DNA of 64,000 bases. Origin: Hymenobacter jeollabukensis. Lineage in GTDB: Bacteria > Bacteroidota > Bacteroidia > Cytophagales > Hymenobacteraceae. The stretch lies in contig NZ_VAJM01000013.1 in assembly GCF_005771675.1 (NCBI RefSeq), positions 167,337-231,336 of the forward strand. Reading direction: 5' to 3'. The position numbers were made by a program, and so were the translations under genes. The notes under the pieces are model-generated. The model was not told where the DNA came from and searched no databases. It worked only from the letters and a program-made list of their open reading frames with translations. Position 1 is the stretch's first letter. Each line of letters opens with the position of its first letter. This document shows positions 1-8,947 of this stretch, in pieces.

Positions 1-67
1 GCTGGCCGTGCCCTTCGGCGGCTCGGCCAACCTGATTATCGAGAAGGGTAAAGTAAAATACGAGTAA
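1..67 (+). CDS. C-terminal end of an unidentified protein (partial)
   Basis: The reading frame is open from the left edge and closes with TAA at 65-67. It leaves about 21 residues that end in a glycine/serine-containing stretch and a lysine-rich tail (EKGKVKYE). The composition is normal for a coding 3' end, and the ABC exporter follows on the same strand after 127 bases. The fragment is too short to name a family, and the rest of the gene lies outside the window. Confidence 0.5.
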   Translation, partial: LAVPFGGSANLIIEKGKVKYE

Positions 68-75
68 CAACGTCA

Positions 76-185
76 GGTGAAATGGTGAGCTGGTGAACTG
101 GTGAGTTTGATGTTCTGGTGGCGCGCATCGCGTATACCGCGCAAGCAGGACGGCACTCTCCACCTCACCACCTCACCATTTCACC
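76..185. repeat. Imperfect inverted repeat upstream of the ABC exporter
   Basis: Positions 76-101 and 160-185 are 26-base arms that pair with about three mismatches (GGTGAAATGGTGAG type sequence against its complement). The spacer is 58 bases. It ends ten bases before the exporter start, so it is either a dispersed intergenic palindrome or part of the 5' leader. A similar GGTGATG-type palindrome lies at 33117-33212. Confidence 0.6.
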
Positions 186-194
186 GTTCAGAAG

Positions 195-2045
195 ATGGCA
201 GCCAGAAGCGGAATGAATACCAGCGGCCAGGTGGGGGCCGATGTACCCAAAGTCAAGCTCACCAAAGAGAATTTCCAGCGCGGGCTGCGGATTTTTCGCT
301 TCGTGCTGCCCTATAAGGCGCCGTTCATTGCGGGCCTGCTGCTGCTGCTGTTCAGCAGTGTATCCACGATGGTGATGCCCAAACTGCTGGGCTACCTCGT
401 CAACGTGGCCAACCACCAAGTGCACACGCTGCCGGCCTACCTGCCCAAGACGATTACCGGCATTGCGCTGGTCCTGTTCGGGGTAGTGCTGCTGCAGGGC
501 ATTTTCTCCTTCTTCCGCATCTTCTTCTTCTCGCGCGTCAGCGAGTTTACCGTGCGCGACATTCGCCGCACGCTCTACCAGAAGCTCGTCACGCTGCCGA
601 TTCCCTTTTTCGAGCAGCGCCGGGTGGGCGAAATCACCTCCCGCCTGACCTCCGACGTGGCCAACATTCAGGACACGTTCACGCTCACGCTGGCCGAGTT
701 CATGCGCCAGATCCTGACGCTGCTGGCCGGCGTGGCCTTTATCATGTGGGAGTCGTGGCGGCTGTCGTTGTTTATGCTGGCCACGTTTCCGCCGCTGGTG
801 CTGCTGGCCTTTCTCTTCGGGCGCAGCATCCGCAAGCTCTCCAAGCAAACCCAGGATGAGCTGGCCAAGACCAACGTCATCGTGGAGGAAACCATGCAGG
901 GCATCAACTCGGTGAAGGCCTTTACCAGCGAGCAGCATGAGGTGAGCCGCTACGGCGCCGGGCTGAACCGCACGGTGCAATCGGCTCTGAAAGCCAGCGT
1001 ATTCCGCGGCGGCTTCGTGTCGTTTATCATCGTGGCCATCTTCGGCGGCATCTTCCTGGTGCTCTGGCGCGGCGCCAGCTACGTGGAGCTGCCCGCTTCC
1101 GATCCGCGCCACCTGCCCATGGGCGACCTGGTATCGTTCATTCTCTATACCATGTTCATCGGCGCCTCGGTGGCCGGCCTGGGCGAGATGTACGGCAAGA
1201 TTCAGAGCAGCCTCGGCGCCTCGGAGCGCATCCTGGAAATCCTGGACGAAACCTCCGAGCCGGTGCACCAGCCGCTTGCGGCCGACACGCAGCCGCTGCG
1301 GGTGCACGGCGACATCGAGTACCAGAACGTGCAGTTCCGCTACCCCACGCGGCCGGATCTGACGGTGCTCAAGGACATCAGCTTCCACATCGAAGCCGGC
1401 GAGAAGGTGGCCTTGGTGGGACCCTCAGGCGCGGGCAAGAGCACCATCGTGCAGCTGCTGATGCTGCTCTACCCGCTCAGCGGCGGCCACATCCGCGTGG
1501 ATGGCCGCGACATCAACGACCTGGACCTGACGGAGCTGCGCCAGCACATCGGCATCGTGCCGCAGGAAACGCTGCTGTTCGGCGGCACCATCCGCGAAAA
1601 CATCCTCTACGGCCGCCCCGGCGCCCCCGAGGCCGACATCATCGACGCGGCCCGGCGGGCCAATGCCTGGCAGTTCATCCAGTCCTTCCCCGAAGGGCTC
1701 GATACGGTGGTGGGCGAGCGGGGCATCAAGCTCTCGGGCGGGCAGCGCCAGCGCATTGCCATTGCCCGCGCCATCCTGAAAAACCCCGCCATCCTGCTGC
1801 TCGACGAAGCCACCTCGGCCCTCGACTCGGAAAGCGAAAAGCTCGTGCAGCAGGCGATGGACGAGCTGATGCAGAACCGCACCAGCATCATCATCGCCCA
1901 CCGCCTGAGCACCATCCGCAAAGTCGATAAGATTCTGGTCATCGACGGTGGCCGCATCGTGGAGCAGGGCAGCCACGAGGAGCTGAGCCACGACGACAAC
2001 GGGCTGTACGCCAACCTGCTTAAGCTGCAGTTTGAGCTGACGTAA
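195..2045 (+). CDS. ABC exporter, fused permease and ATPase (MsbA/MdlB-like half transporter)
   Basis: This 616-residue inner-membrane exporter probably works as a homodimer that moves a lipid or lipophilic compound outward using ATP. The N-terminal half holds the six-helix ABC transmembrane domain (about residues 40-330). The C-terminal half is the ATPase, with Walker A GPSGAGKST near residue 410, signature LSGGQRQR near 513, Walker B ILLLDEATSALD near 533 and the switch histidine in AHRLST near 566. Length is normal for the family. The ATG at 195 follows a palindromic leader, and an in-frame ATG six codons later is an alternative start. The substrate cannot be told from sequence. No partner half-transporter is adjacent, which supports a homodimer. 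Confidence 0.93.
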   Translation: MAARSGMNTSGQVGADVPKVKLTKENFQRGLRIFRFVLPYKAPFIAGLLLLLFSSVSTMVMPKLLGYLVNVANHQVHTLPAYLPKTITGIALVLFGVVLLQGIFSFFRIFFFSRVSEFTVRDIRRTLYQKLVTLPIPFFEQRRVGEITSRLTSDVANIQDTFTLTLAEFMRQILTLLAGVAFIMWESWRLSLFMLATFPPLVLLAFLFGRSIRKLSKQTQDELAKTNVIVEETMQGINSVKAFTSEQHEVSRYGAGLNRTVQSALKASVFRGGFVSFIIVAIFGGIFLVLWRGASYVELPASDPRHLPMGDLVSFILYTMFIGASVAGLGEMYGKIQSSLGASERILEILDETSEPVHQPLAADTQPLRVHGDIEYQNVQFRYPTRPDLTVLKDISFHIEAGEKVALVGPSGAGKSTIVQLLMLLYPLSGGHIRVDGRDINDLDLTELRQHIGIVPQETLLFGGTIRENILYGRPGAPEADIIDAARRANAWQFIQSFPEGLDTVVGERGIKLSGGQRQRIAIARAILKNPAILLLDEATSALDSESEKLVQQAMDELMQNRTSIIIAHRLSTIRKVDKILVIDGGRIVEQGSHEELSHDDNGLYANLLKLQFELT

Positions 2046-2419
2046 GCCACCGTAATACCGAGGCGGCGTGGGTTATGCTGGGCATACTTCGCGCCGCTTT
2101 GGTATTTAGAACTGCTGCTACAACTGTTGCTTTTCGCGGCCGACATAGCCCCCGGATCGGGCAATTCGACCTACCTCTGCTGGCTGCTATGCTGCTGGTA
2201 ACAAGCACGGTGTGGTTCTGTTGCGCGGCTACATATTATCAGGCCTCCTCCTCTTGCTCGGCCGCAGCGCGTAGCGACGCGCGGCCGGCTGCCCTGGCAG
2301 CATGGGACAGCGGGCCGCGCCGCCCCCGCAGTGCGGGCCCTGCCACGCAGTACTCATCCCATCACCTGCTGAGACAGATCTGCCCGGGAAATGCACCACC
2401 TCGCCGCGCAACTATAGTC
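2046..2419. other. Intergenic region with an imperfect hairpin
   Basis: This 374-base gap separates the convergent ends of the exporter and the YitT gene. Positions 2054-2068 and 2092-2106 can pair at about 12 of 15 bases (AATACCGAGGCGGCG against its complement) and may act as a weak terminator. No convincing gene was seen in the rest. Confidence 0.4.
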
Positions 2420-3379
2420 CTAGTGCAGCGGCCGCTTCTTGATCAGGCCGCCGCGGGTGTCCTTGATGCTGTGCATCAGGATGAACGCCTGGTGGTCGAT
2501 GGCTTCGACTTCGGTGCGCAGGCGCGTGAGTTCCAGGCGGGTGACGGCGGTGAAAACGATGTCGAGGCCTTCCTGCTGGTGGCCGTGGCCGCCGTAGCCG
2601 GTGCGGCCCGCGTAGATGGTCACGCCGTGGCCGAGCTTCTCGGTAATCATCAGCCGGATGGCCTCGCTGCGCTTGGAAATGATGGTGACGCCGGTGTACT
2701 CTTCGAGGCCGTCAATCATGAAATCCACCGTCTTGGAGGCCGAGAGGTAGGCCAGGATAGAGTACAGCGCGGTTTCGACCGACAGAATCCAGGCCGCCAC
2801 CAGGAAGATGACGATGTTGATGAGCAGAATCACGTCGCCCACGCTCAAAGGGCTTTTGCGGCTGGCGAAGACGGAGAGGATTTCGGTGCCGTCGAGCACG
2901 CCGCCGCCGCGGATGGTGAGGCCGATGCCCGCCCCGAGGAAAAACCCGCCGAACACCGAAATCAGCAGCTTGTCGGTGGTGAGCACCGGGAAGGTGACGA
3001 AGTAGAGCACCAGGGCCAGCCCCAGAATGGCCAGCGTGGCCCGGATGGCCACCACCCGGTCGAGGTGGAAATAGGCCAGCAGCAGAAACGGCGCGTTGAT
3101 GACAATGATGAGCACCGACAGCGGCCAGCCCGTCACGTGGGCCGTCAGCAAGGACATGCCCGTCACGCCGCCGTCGATGAAGTCGTTGGGCAGCAGAAAG
3201 CCCTTCAGCCCCAGCGCCGCCGAGAAAATACCGGCCACCATCAGGCCCGCGTTGACGAGCTGCCGCCGCAGCAGCCGCCGGGCCTGCTGCCACAACTCAT
3301 GGTTGGAGGGGCCGGGCGTGGGGCCGCCGGCCTGTTGCTGGCGAAGGACGTTGCGGATGATGAGTTGTTGGATGAGCAT
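2420..3379 (-). CDS. YitT family membrane protein (DUF161 plus DUF2179)
   Basis: This is a 319-residue integral membrane protein. After about 35 polar residues there are five to six hydrophobic segments with the YitT pattern (LLPNDFIDGGVTGMSLL, then GAGIGLTIRGGGVLDGTEI). A soluble DUF2179 domain of about 80 residues at the C-terminus (EEYTGVTIISKRSEAIRLM) probably binds a small ligand. The function of the family is unknown; a transport role is usually assumed. The frame is open 34 codons further upstream, but that extension runs into the terminator hairpin of the neighbouring gene at 3465-3495. The ATG at 3379 is therefore the sensible start. Confidence 0.88.
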   Translation of the reverse strand: MLIQQLIIRNVLRQQQAGGPTPGPSNHELWQQARRLLRRQLVNAGLMVAGIFSAALGLKGFLLPNDFIDGGVTGMSLLTAHVTGWPLSVLIIVINAPFLLLAYFHLDRVVAIRATLAILGLALVLYFVTFPVLTTDKLLISVFGGFFLGAGIGLTIRGGGVLDGTEILSVFASRKSPLSVGDVILLINIVIFLVAAWILSVETALYSILAYLSASKTVDFMIDGLEEYTGVTIISKRSEAIRLMITEKLGHGVTIYAGRTGYGGHGHQQEGLDIVFTAVTRLELTRLRTEVEAIDHQAFILMHSIKDTRGGLIKKRPLH

Positions 3380-3464
3380 GCGGCGGCTAGGCTTGGTGTA
3401 AGTTCTGGGTACGGCCAAAGATGGGTTTTTGCCCGGAATGAGCGGGCCCCAACCGGGCGGGCAT

Positions 3465-3495
3465 AAAAAAGGGCGGCCCAACGGGCCGCCCTTTT
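3465..3495 (-). terminator. Rho-independent terminator after the tail-fibre-like gene
   Basis: A 9-bp stem (GGGCGGCCC, loop AAC, GGGCCGCCC) is flanked by six A residues at 3465-3470, which read as a T-tract on the minus strand. It lies 33 bases past the stop of the minus-strand gene at 3528. Confidence 0.85.
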
Positions 3496-3527
3496 CCGGG
3501 TTAGTATGCGAGCGGAGCGCGGCGGCC

Positions 3528-5333
3528 TTAGATGCCGGCGCGGATGATGATCCAGTTCGTGCCGTCGGATATGACCGTGACGACCTTGGACGAGCCCGTG
3601 GTGTTCATGTCGAAGGTGTTGCCGCTGCTGATGGTGTTCGTGCCGTCGAAGATGGAGCTGTTGCTGGAGAGCTTGGCCGCGATGCTGCCGCCGTTGCGCA
3701 GGTAGTAGATGCGCCCCTTGCAGGAGCTGGCCGCCGGCAGAAAGTAGTGCTGGTTGCTGGTGCTGCTGGGCGCCAGGCCATAGTAGCCGGCACCCAGGTC
3801 CGTCTGGCTGGGTATGCCCTGGTCCAGGCCGTTGGCGCTGCCGAGGGGGCCGCCGCCGCCGCCGTAGCCCGTTTGCACGCCCACGGCAAAGGTGCCGTTT
3901 ACCTGCAGGCTGCTGCTGGGCGCCGACGTGCCGATACCCACCCGAATGGCGTCGTTATTGCCAGGTAATGCCCCGATTACCAGGGAATTGCTCTGGGTGA
4001 CCGAGGCGCTGTTGCCGATGATGTAGGCATCGTACAAGCCCGGACTGGCCTGCACGCTGCCGCCGATGAGGATGTTGTTGTTGCTGTTGTTGCTCAGGCC
4101 GGTACCGGAAAAGCCCCCGAGAATGATGTTGCCGTTGCCCAGGGCCCGGCTTGCGGTCTGACTGCCGGCGGAGTTGCCGACGAACACGTTGTTGCCGCCA
4201 CTGGTCATGTTCACCCCGGCCTCGGTGCCCAGCAGGGTATTGCCCGCATCCGTCGCCTGTTGGCCGGCGCGGTAGCCGACGAACGTATTCGAGCCGGCGT
4301 TGCTGCTTTCCCCGGCTTTGGCCCCCACGAAAACGTTCTGCGTGGCAGTGGTCACCGCCGCGCCGGCATTGAAGCCCAGCAGCACCGAATACGAGGAGGG
4401 CGTGTTGTTGCCCAAGCTTACCCGTCCGTTGCTGAACACCCGGAAGGCCTCCGCCCCGTTGCGCTTAAAGATCAGGTCCTCGTTGTTGTTCGAGCCCAGG
4501 AATTGGTTGCCGTCGATGGTATTGCCGCTCAGGCTCCAGCCGCTGCTGGTAGGCAGGGTGGCCCAGGTGTTGTCGCCGCGCAGGTAGGTGGTGGCGCTGG
4601 CCGTACCCGTAGCCGCTAGCTTCGGAATGGTCACCGCGTCGTCGGCCAGCTTGGCGCTGGTTACGGCGTTATTGATCAGCTTATTGGTCGTCACGGCGTT
4701 ATCGACCAGCTTGCCGCTGTTCACCGCGTTATCGGCCAGCTCGCTGGTACCAACGACGCCGGCCGCTATAGAAGGGTTCGGGTAGGTGCCCGTCAGGTCG
4801 CCGCCGGCCGTGCCGCTGGCCGTGGCGGTGGGCGTGGCCCAGGTGTTGTCGCCGCGCAGGAAAGTGGTGGCGCTGGCCGTACCGGTGGCCGCCAGCTTCG
4901 GGATGGTTACCGCGTCGTCGGCCAGCTTGCTGGTGTTGATGGCGCTGGCCGCCACCGTGGGGTTCGGATAGGTACCGGTCAGGTCGCCGCCGGCCGTGCC
5001 GGTGGGGGTGGTGGCCGGGTTCAGGTACACCCAGGCGGCGGGGTTGCCGGCGTAGTACCAGAAGCCCGTCTGGGTGCCGCCTGAAGCCGTGCCGTCGGTC
5101 TGGTACACCATCAGGCCCTGCGGCGGCGAGGCAATGGCCGTGCGCTGGGCCTGCGTCAGGCGCGGAATCAGCAGGCCCCGGTCGGTAGCTGACACCTCAA
5201 GGGCCGCTTTGGTGTTCGGCGAAGTGGTGCCGATGCCGATGTTCTGGGCCAGGGCGGCCGGGGCAGCCCCCAGCAGTAGGGCAGCGGTCAACCAGGCGGG
5301 CGCAAGTTGTGGGCGGCGTATCATGTTGGTCAT
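3528..5333 (-). CDS. Secreted tail-fibre/adhesin-like repeat protein
   Basis: This 601-residue protein begins with a signal peptide ending ALA-Q. A conserved N-terminal segment follows (IGIGTTSPNTKAALEV, then GLLIPRL and GLMVYQTDG), of the kind that opens many Bacteroidota surface proteins. Residues 100-260 hold repeated units (GGDLTGTYPNP, DDAVTIPKLAATGTAS, LRGDNTWAT) like those of phage side-tail fibres. Residues 300-460 hold short beta-helix-type repeats (NVFVGAKAG, NTFVGYRAG, NTLLGTEAG) resembling trimeric adhesin heads. A surface role in attachment is inferred, not shown. ATGs at 5333 and 5324 are both possible; a TAGATTTG -7 box lies upstream. A related protein is at 62349-63662. Confidence 0.75.
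   Translation of the reverse strand: MTNMIRRPQLAPAWLTAALLLGAAPAALAQNIGIGTTSPNTKAALEVSATDRGLLIPRLTQAQRTAIASPPQGLMVYQTDGTASGGTQTGFWYYAGNPAAWVYLNPATTPTGTAGGDLTGTYPNPTVAASAINTSKLADDAVTIPKLAATGTASATTFLRGDNTWATPTATASGTAGGDLTGTYPNPSIAAGVVGTSELADNAVNSGKLVDNAVTTNKLINNAVTSAKLADDAVTIPKLAATGTASATTYLRGDNTWATLPTSSGWSLSGNTIDGNQFLGSNNNEDLIFKRNGAEAFRVFSNGRVSLGNNTPSSYSVLLGFNAGAAVTTATQNVFVGAKAGESSNAGSNTFVGYRAGQQATDAGNTLLGTEAGVNMTSGGNNVFVGNSAGSQTASRALGNGNIILGGFSGTGLSNNSNNNILIGGSVQASPGLYDAYIIGNSASVTQSNSLVIGALPGNNDAIRVGIGTSAPSSSLQVNGTFAVGVQTGYGGGGGPLGSANGLDQGIPSQTDLGAGYYGLAPSSTSNQHYFLPAASSCKGRIYYLRNGGSIAAKLSSNSSIFDGTNTISSGNTFDMNTTGSSKVVTVISDGTNWIIIRAGI
4588..4971 (-). repeat. Tandem duplicated module inside the tail-fibre-like gene
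   Basis: Two adjacent segments of roughly 190 bases each encode GTAGGDLTGTYPNP, then AIN/GVV-type spacers, DDAVTIPKLAATGTAS and LRGDNTWAT. They are near-identical over long stretches, as expected from tandem duplication within a fibre gene. Confidence 0.7.
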
Positions 5334-5392
5334 AGGCGTGTAGCGCGTCGAATCTGGCCCCAAATCTAGCCGCTACCCCCCGCCGGAAGGGG

Positions 5393-5430
5393 AAAGTCCC
5401 TTGTACCCTAATCAGGTGACAAGGGACTTT
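5393..5430 (-). terminator. Terminator after the GH25 lysozyme gene
   Basis: A perfect 12-bp stem (AAAGTCCCTTGT with ACAAGGGACTTT) surrounds a 14-base loop. On the minus strand the stem ends in TTT followed by C-rich sequence. It lies 33 bases beyond the lysozyme stop and closes the block that begins at 10093. Confidence 0.75.
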
Positions 5431-5463
5431 CCTAATCGAAACCGCTCCGGCGGCCCGGCCAGG

Positions 5464-6120
5464 CTACACCGGCACCGGGCAGTTCCAGAGCCGGCGCAGC
5501 CCGTCGAGCGTGCCGTTGAACTGGTCCCGGTCGCAGGGGCCGATGCCGTCCACCGCGTGCGGGGCGGGGCCGTTCACGCCGTCGGTGTACTGCCACATGG
5601 TCCAGGTATGCCAGGCGGCCGGGTGCGTGGGGTAGGGCACGTCGGCGTAGCGGGCCACCCACAGCCAGCACTGGGTCAGGATGGCGCTTTTGTCGGCCTG
5701 GAGCTGGGTCAGGTAGCTGTCGGTGGCGTACAGGCCGGGGTAGCGGCCGGTTTGCTGGTGCACGTACTGCACGAAGTCCTCGGCCTGCTTCACCGTCATG
5801 CACCCGCCGCTGCCGCTGCCGCTGCCGCTGCCGCTGCTGTTGTCCTCGAAGTCGAGTACCAGCAAATCGGTGGGCGTGGGCGCCGTCACGGCCAGAAAGT
5901 GCTTGGCCTGGGCGGTGCCGTCGGCATTGGTGCCGAAGTGGTAAGCACCCCACAGCAGCCCGACCGACTGGGCCAGCGGCTTGCGGCTGGAGTAGCGCGA
6001 ATCCACGCTCTGCGTGTCCTGGGTAGCCTTGTGGAACATCCCCACGATGCCCTGCGCGGCCACGGTGTTGAAGTTGATGTTGTCCTGCCAGTGCGAGACG
6101 TCGACGACGGCGTTGAGCAT
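5464..6120 (-). CDS. Glycoside hydrolase family 25 lysozyme without a signal peptide
   Basis: This 218-residue protein is predicted to cleave the MurNAc-GlcNAc bond of peptidoglycan. It starts directly with the family pattern VVDVSHWQ (Asp6). The catalytic pair sits in LLVLDFED (Asp90 and Glu92), and the C-terminal part carries the expected WLWVARY and TMWQYTDG strands. A Ser-Gly repeat of about ten residues (GSGSGSGS) follows the catalytic motif. No export signal is seen, which is more like a phage endolysin or an injected effector than a secreted autolysin. The frame is open 61 codons upstream, but that part overlaps the preceding gene and is low-complexity. It is the last gene of a minus-strand block that begins at 10093. 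Confidence 0.9.
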   Translation of the reverse strand: MLNAVVDVSHWQDNINFNTVAAQGIVGMFHKATQDTQSVDSRYSSRKPLAQSVGLLWGAYHFGTNADGTAQAKHFLAVTAPTPTDLLVLDFEDNSSGSGSGSGSGGCMTVKQAEDFVQYVHQQTGRYPGLYATDSYLTQLQADKSAILTQCWLWVARYADVPYPTHPAAWHTWTMWQYTDGVNGPAPHAVDGIGPCDRDQFNGTLDGLRRLWNCPVPV

Positions 6121-6167
6121 GGGAGTAAGGGGGAATAAAGGTGAAACTGGAATAGGGCGCGGCCCAG

Positions 6168-8741
6168 CTAGCCCTGCAGCCGCGCGGCCAGCGGGGCGCT
6201 GATGTTGTGGACCGAGAACAGGATGCGCACCGGCAGGCTGGTGGCGCTGTCCACCGTGCTGCCGGCGGGGAGCTGGCCGAAGGCAGCCAGCTCGCGGCTC
6301 CACAGCAAGCTGGGCTTGAGCAGGTACAGGCGCACGGTGTAGGCTTCGCCGGGGGCCAGCGGGTTTAGAAACTCGGTCAGCTTCAGGCCCCAGTCGTGGC
6401 CGGTGGTGGCGCTGGCGCCCAGCTCGCTCGACAGCTTGGCGCCCAGCAGCAGGAAGCCCTTTTCGGCGGCTGCCTCGGCCTCCACCTCCACGATAAAGTC
6501 CAGCCCGACCTCTTCTTCCTGGTCCCAGGCCAGCCCCGTGTAGAACGAGCCGTCGATGAAGGCCGAGCCGCCGAGGGTGAAGGCCGTGGTCGACTGGTAT
6601 TCGCTGCGCTGCACGCCGGTTTCGGAAAACGAGTATTCCAGGTAAGGCAGGTTGTTATTGGGCCCGAACACGTTGCTGCCGAACTCCTCCACCACCTTCG
6701 CCAAGTAGTTGCCGCCGGAGTAGAGGGCGCCGTAGTCCTGGCCGTCGATGACGAACTGGTCCTGGTGCGCGTAGTTGTCGTAGAGCGACTTCATGGTCGC
6801 GCCGATGGCCTCGGGCTCGTAGCTGAGCAGGTTGCCCGGCTGGTAGCAGTACGAGCGGAAGTCGCCGGCCGCGGCGGCAATGGAGTCGTCGAGGCGGGGC
6901 CGCACCACGGCGCCGCGCGTGCCGGTGGGCGTGGTGGCGTCGCGGCGCAGCACCAGGGCGGTATCCACGTAGAGCGTGGCCGGGGGCTTCATGCCGAAGT
7001 AGGCGCCGTCGCCCGAGATGAGCAGTTGCTGCGCGTCGGGGTCGGCGGCGGGCAGGGCCTTGCCGGCGACGGTAAAGGAAGTGGCCTGCCGCACGTGGGC
7101 GGAATGCCCCAGCACCTGCGAAAACCCGACCGAGGCCTCAAAATCGGTCTGGTTGCCGACGCCCAGCGCCAGCGTGGTTTCCGACGCCTTGATGCCGACG
7201 CTGCTGCGCATGTTGTACGTCAGGTCAACGGCCTGGTCGTTACCCACCAGGTACTCGTAGCTGCTCAGCGCCCAGTTGACCATGCCCGAGGGGCTGTCGG
7301 CGCCCCACACGTCGGGGCTGGGCACGGGGTACGGAAACGTGTCGGCCAGCAGCGTGAGCTGGGTGCGGTCGGCCCCGGGTTTCAGCGTGCCCGTCCGGTA
7401 GCCGCGCACCGCGAAGATGCAGCCCCAGTAGAGGGTGTAGAAGCTGGGCACGTGCTGCTCGTTGCTGAAAAACGTCAGCTGCACGAAGTTCTGGATCAGG
7501 CAGTCCGGGTAGGTCTGCGTCTGGTCCGAGTCGGCGGCGGGCACCGGGCAGGGCGAGGGGCCGGTGGTGGCGGCCAGCGGCACGAACACCGAGCAGGGCG
7601 TATTGTGCGAGGCGTCCTTGTACGTGACGCTGGTGTAGTGCGACGTCCAGGCGGGGCTGTGCAGGCCGGCCGGGGCGTCGCTGGTGGTGGAGGGGTTGAA
7701 CGCATCCACCGCCACGTAGCCGCTGGCGTTGTAGTAGGTGGCCAGCAGGTTGCCGTCGGGCGCCGGGCTCAGCGTCACGCCGCTGTTCGGGTTTACGGTG
7801 GTGGGCCCCGTGACGAGCATGGCACTCGGGGAGCCGCCTACGCCGGCCTTCGCCCGGTAGTTCATGTCGAATGCCACCCCCAGATCAACCGCCAGCGACA
7901 AGACGTCCGCGGTCGAGGGGTTGCGGCAGACGACTACCAGCTGCACGTACTGCACCGGCGACGGGTTGGTGCCCCCCGCCGGGGCCGGAAACGTGCCCTG
8001 GGTGTAGCTGCCGGCGCTGATGTTGGTGTAGCCGGTCGCCAGCTGGCTACCGTCCGCGTCGCCGGGGGCTACGTAGTTGACGGTGGTCTGCTTGCTCTGG
8101 GTGAAATCCTGGGGCACCCAGCGGCCATTGGGCACGAAGGCCGCCGGATCCAGCACCAGGCAGTACAGGCGGCCCGAGTAGCTCATGCCCGTGGAATTGT
8201 GGCGCGTACCCAGAAACACGATGCCTAGCTTACCGGCCAGGTCCGGGCGGTAGTCGGGCAGATTCACCACGCCCAGGTTGCTGGTGCAGGCCAGCGTATA
8301 GTCCGCCGACGGCAGGGCCACGTTCGACAGGTCGATGGTCGTCAGCTCGGGCGGGGCGGCCAGGTCGGGCCGGGCGCGCAGGGCGTGGTACGTCTGGCCG
8401 CCGCCGGTGCCGCTGGCCCAGAACACGTAGTTGTAGCCGCCCAGCGAGGCTATGGTCAGCGGGCTGCCCACCTTCAGGTTGGCCTGCAGGGCCTTCGGCA
8501 GCAGCTTGGCGAGGTCCGTGACTTTCCAGTGGTTGAGGTCGGCAAACGAGTGGGACTCCCGGTAGGCGGCCGTGTCGCTGCTCAGCAGTTGCAGGTCGTG
8601 GTTGCTGTCGGGCACGGCGTAGAGCACGTGGCCGCTGTAGCAGGTGGCCACGCCGGCCCCGCCCTGCGGACCGTTCCAGCCGTTCAGGGCATGGGCGTGG
8701 TCAAAAGCGTCCTGGGGGAGGTTGGTGTTGGGAATGTTCAT
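6168..8741 (-). CDS. Large orphan protein (857 aa) in the lysozyme block
   Basis: I do not recognise a family. The 857-residue protein has no signal peptide and no clear transmembrane segment. The N-terminal half (about 1-480) is rich in short beta-strand patterns with GG, YNY and SG turns (GVATCYSGHVLYAVPD, GGYNYVFWASG, GKLGIVFLGTRH), as in beta-propeller or lectin-like folds. From about residue 500 onward there are stretches of alternating polar and hydrophobic residues (SETTLALGVGNQTDFEASVG; DFIVEVEAEAAAEKG), suggesting a different beta-rich domain. It sits 47 bases upstream of the GH25 gene and 206 bases downstream of two small orphan genes on the same strand. This suggests one transcription unit. 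Function is unknown. Confidence 0.8.
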   Translation of the reverse strand: MNIPNTNLPQDAFDHAHALNGWNGPQGGAGVATCYSGHVLYAVPDSNHDLQLLSSDTAAYRESHSFADLNHWKVTDLAKLLPKALQANLKVGSPLTIASLGGYNYVFWASGTGGGQTYHALRARPDLAAPPELTTIDLSNVALPSADYTLACTSNLGVVNLPDYRPDLAGKLGIVFLGTRHNSTGMSYSGRLYCLVLDPAAFVPNGRWVPQDFTQSKQTTVNYVAPGDADGSQLATGYTNISAGSYTQGTFPAPAGGTNPSPVQYVQLVVVCRNPSTADVLSLAVDLGVAFDMNYRAKAGVGGSPSAMLVTGPTTVNPNSGVTLSPAPDGNLLATYYNASGYVAVDAFNPSTTSDAPAGLHSPAWTSHYTSVTYKDASHNTPCSVFVPLAATTGPSPCPVPAADSDQTQTYPDCLIQNFVQLTFFSNEQHVPSFYTLYWGCIFAVRGYRTGTLKPGADRTQLTLLADTFPYPVPSPDVWGADSPSGMVNWALSSYEYLVGNDQAVDLTYNMRSSVGIKASETTLALGVGNQTDFEASVGFSQVLGHSAHVRQATSFTVAGKALPAADPDAQQLLISGDGAYFGMKPPATLYVDTALVLRRDATTPTGTRGAVVRPRLDDSIAAAAGDFRSYCYQPGNLLSYEPEAIGATMKSLYDNYAHQDQFVIDGQDYGALYSGGNYLAKVVEEFGSNVFGPNNNLPYLEYSFSETGVQRSEYQSTTAFTLGGSAFIDGSFYTGLAWDQEEEVGLDFIVEVEAEAAAEKGFLLLGAKLSSELGASATTGHDWGLKLTEFLNPLAPGEAYTVRLYLLKPSLLWSRELAAFGQLPAGSTVDSATSLPVRILFSVHNISAPLAARLQG

Positions 8742-8947
8742 GTCGGAAACAGGAAACTGCCGGGGCCCGGCCGCGCGGCAACAAGTCAGAAAGCATATTC
8801 GACGGGCTTGGCAGCCGCCGCCCCCGCGTTGCCGGTGGGCGCGGGCTACCTGGGTCGGAAGGGCGCAGGGGCGCCGCGCCCTGGGCCCGCCCCCGCCCGG
8901 TAGCGGGAGCGGGCCGGGCTACCGGCGGGCCGCCCGGGCCGTCGGCG

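Noticed and set aside
165..1388. Long minus-strand open frame of 407 codons opposite the ABC exporter
   Set aside because: It lies wholly across the exporter gene, is rich in His, Gln, Arg and Gly, and has no domain; a typical shadow frame of GC-rich DNA.
2075..3466. Plus-strand frame of 463 codons opposite the YitT gene
   Set aside because: It mirrors the YitT coding strand, with His/Gln/Asp-rich composition and no motifs.
3528..5333. Prophage tail region
   Set aside because: The fibre-like protein has a signal peptide and no capsid, terminase, integrase or other tail gene is present in the window.
6396..8228. Plus-strand frame of 610 codons across the 857-residue gene
   Set aside because: Gly/Arg/Val/His-rich shadow; the minus-strand frame has protein-like strand patterns and operon spacing.
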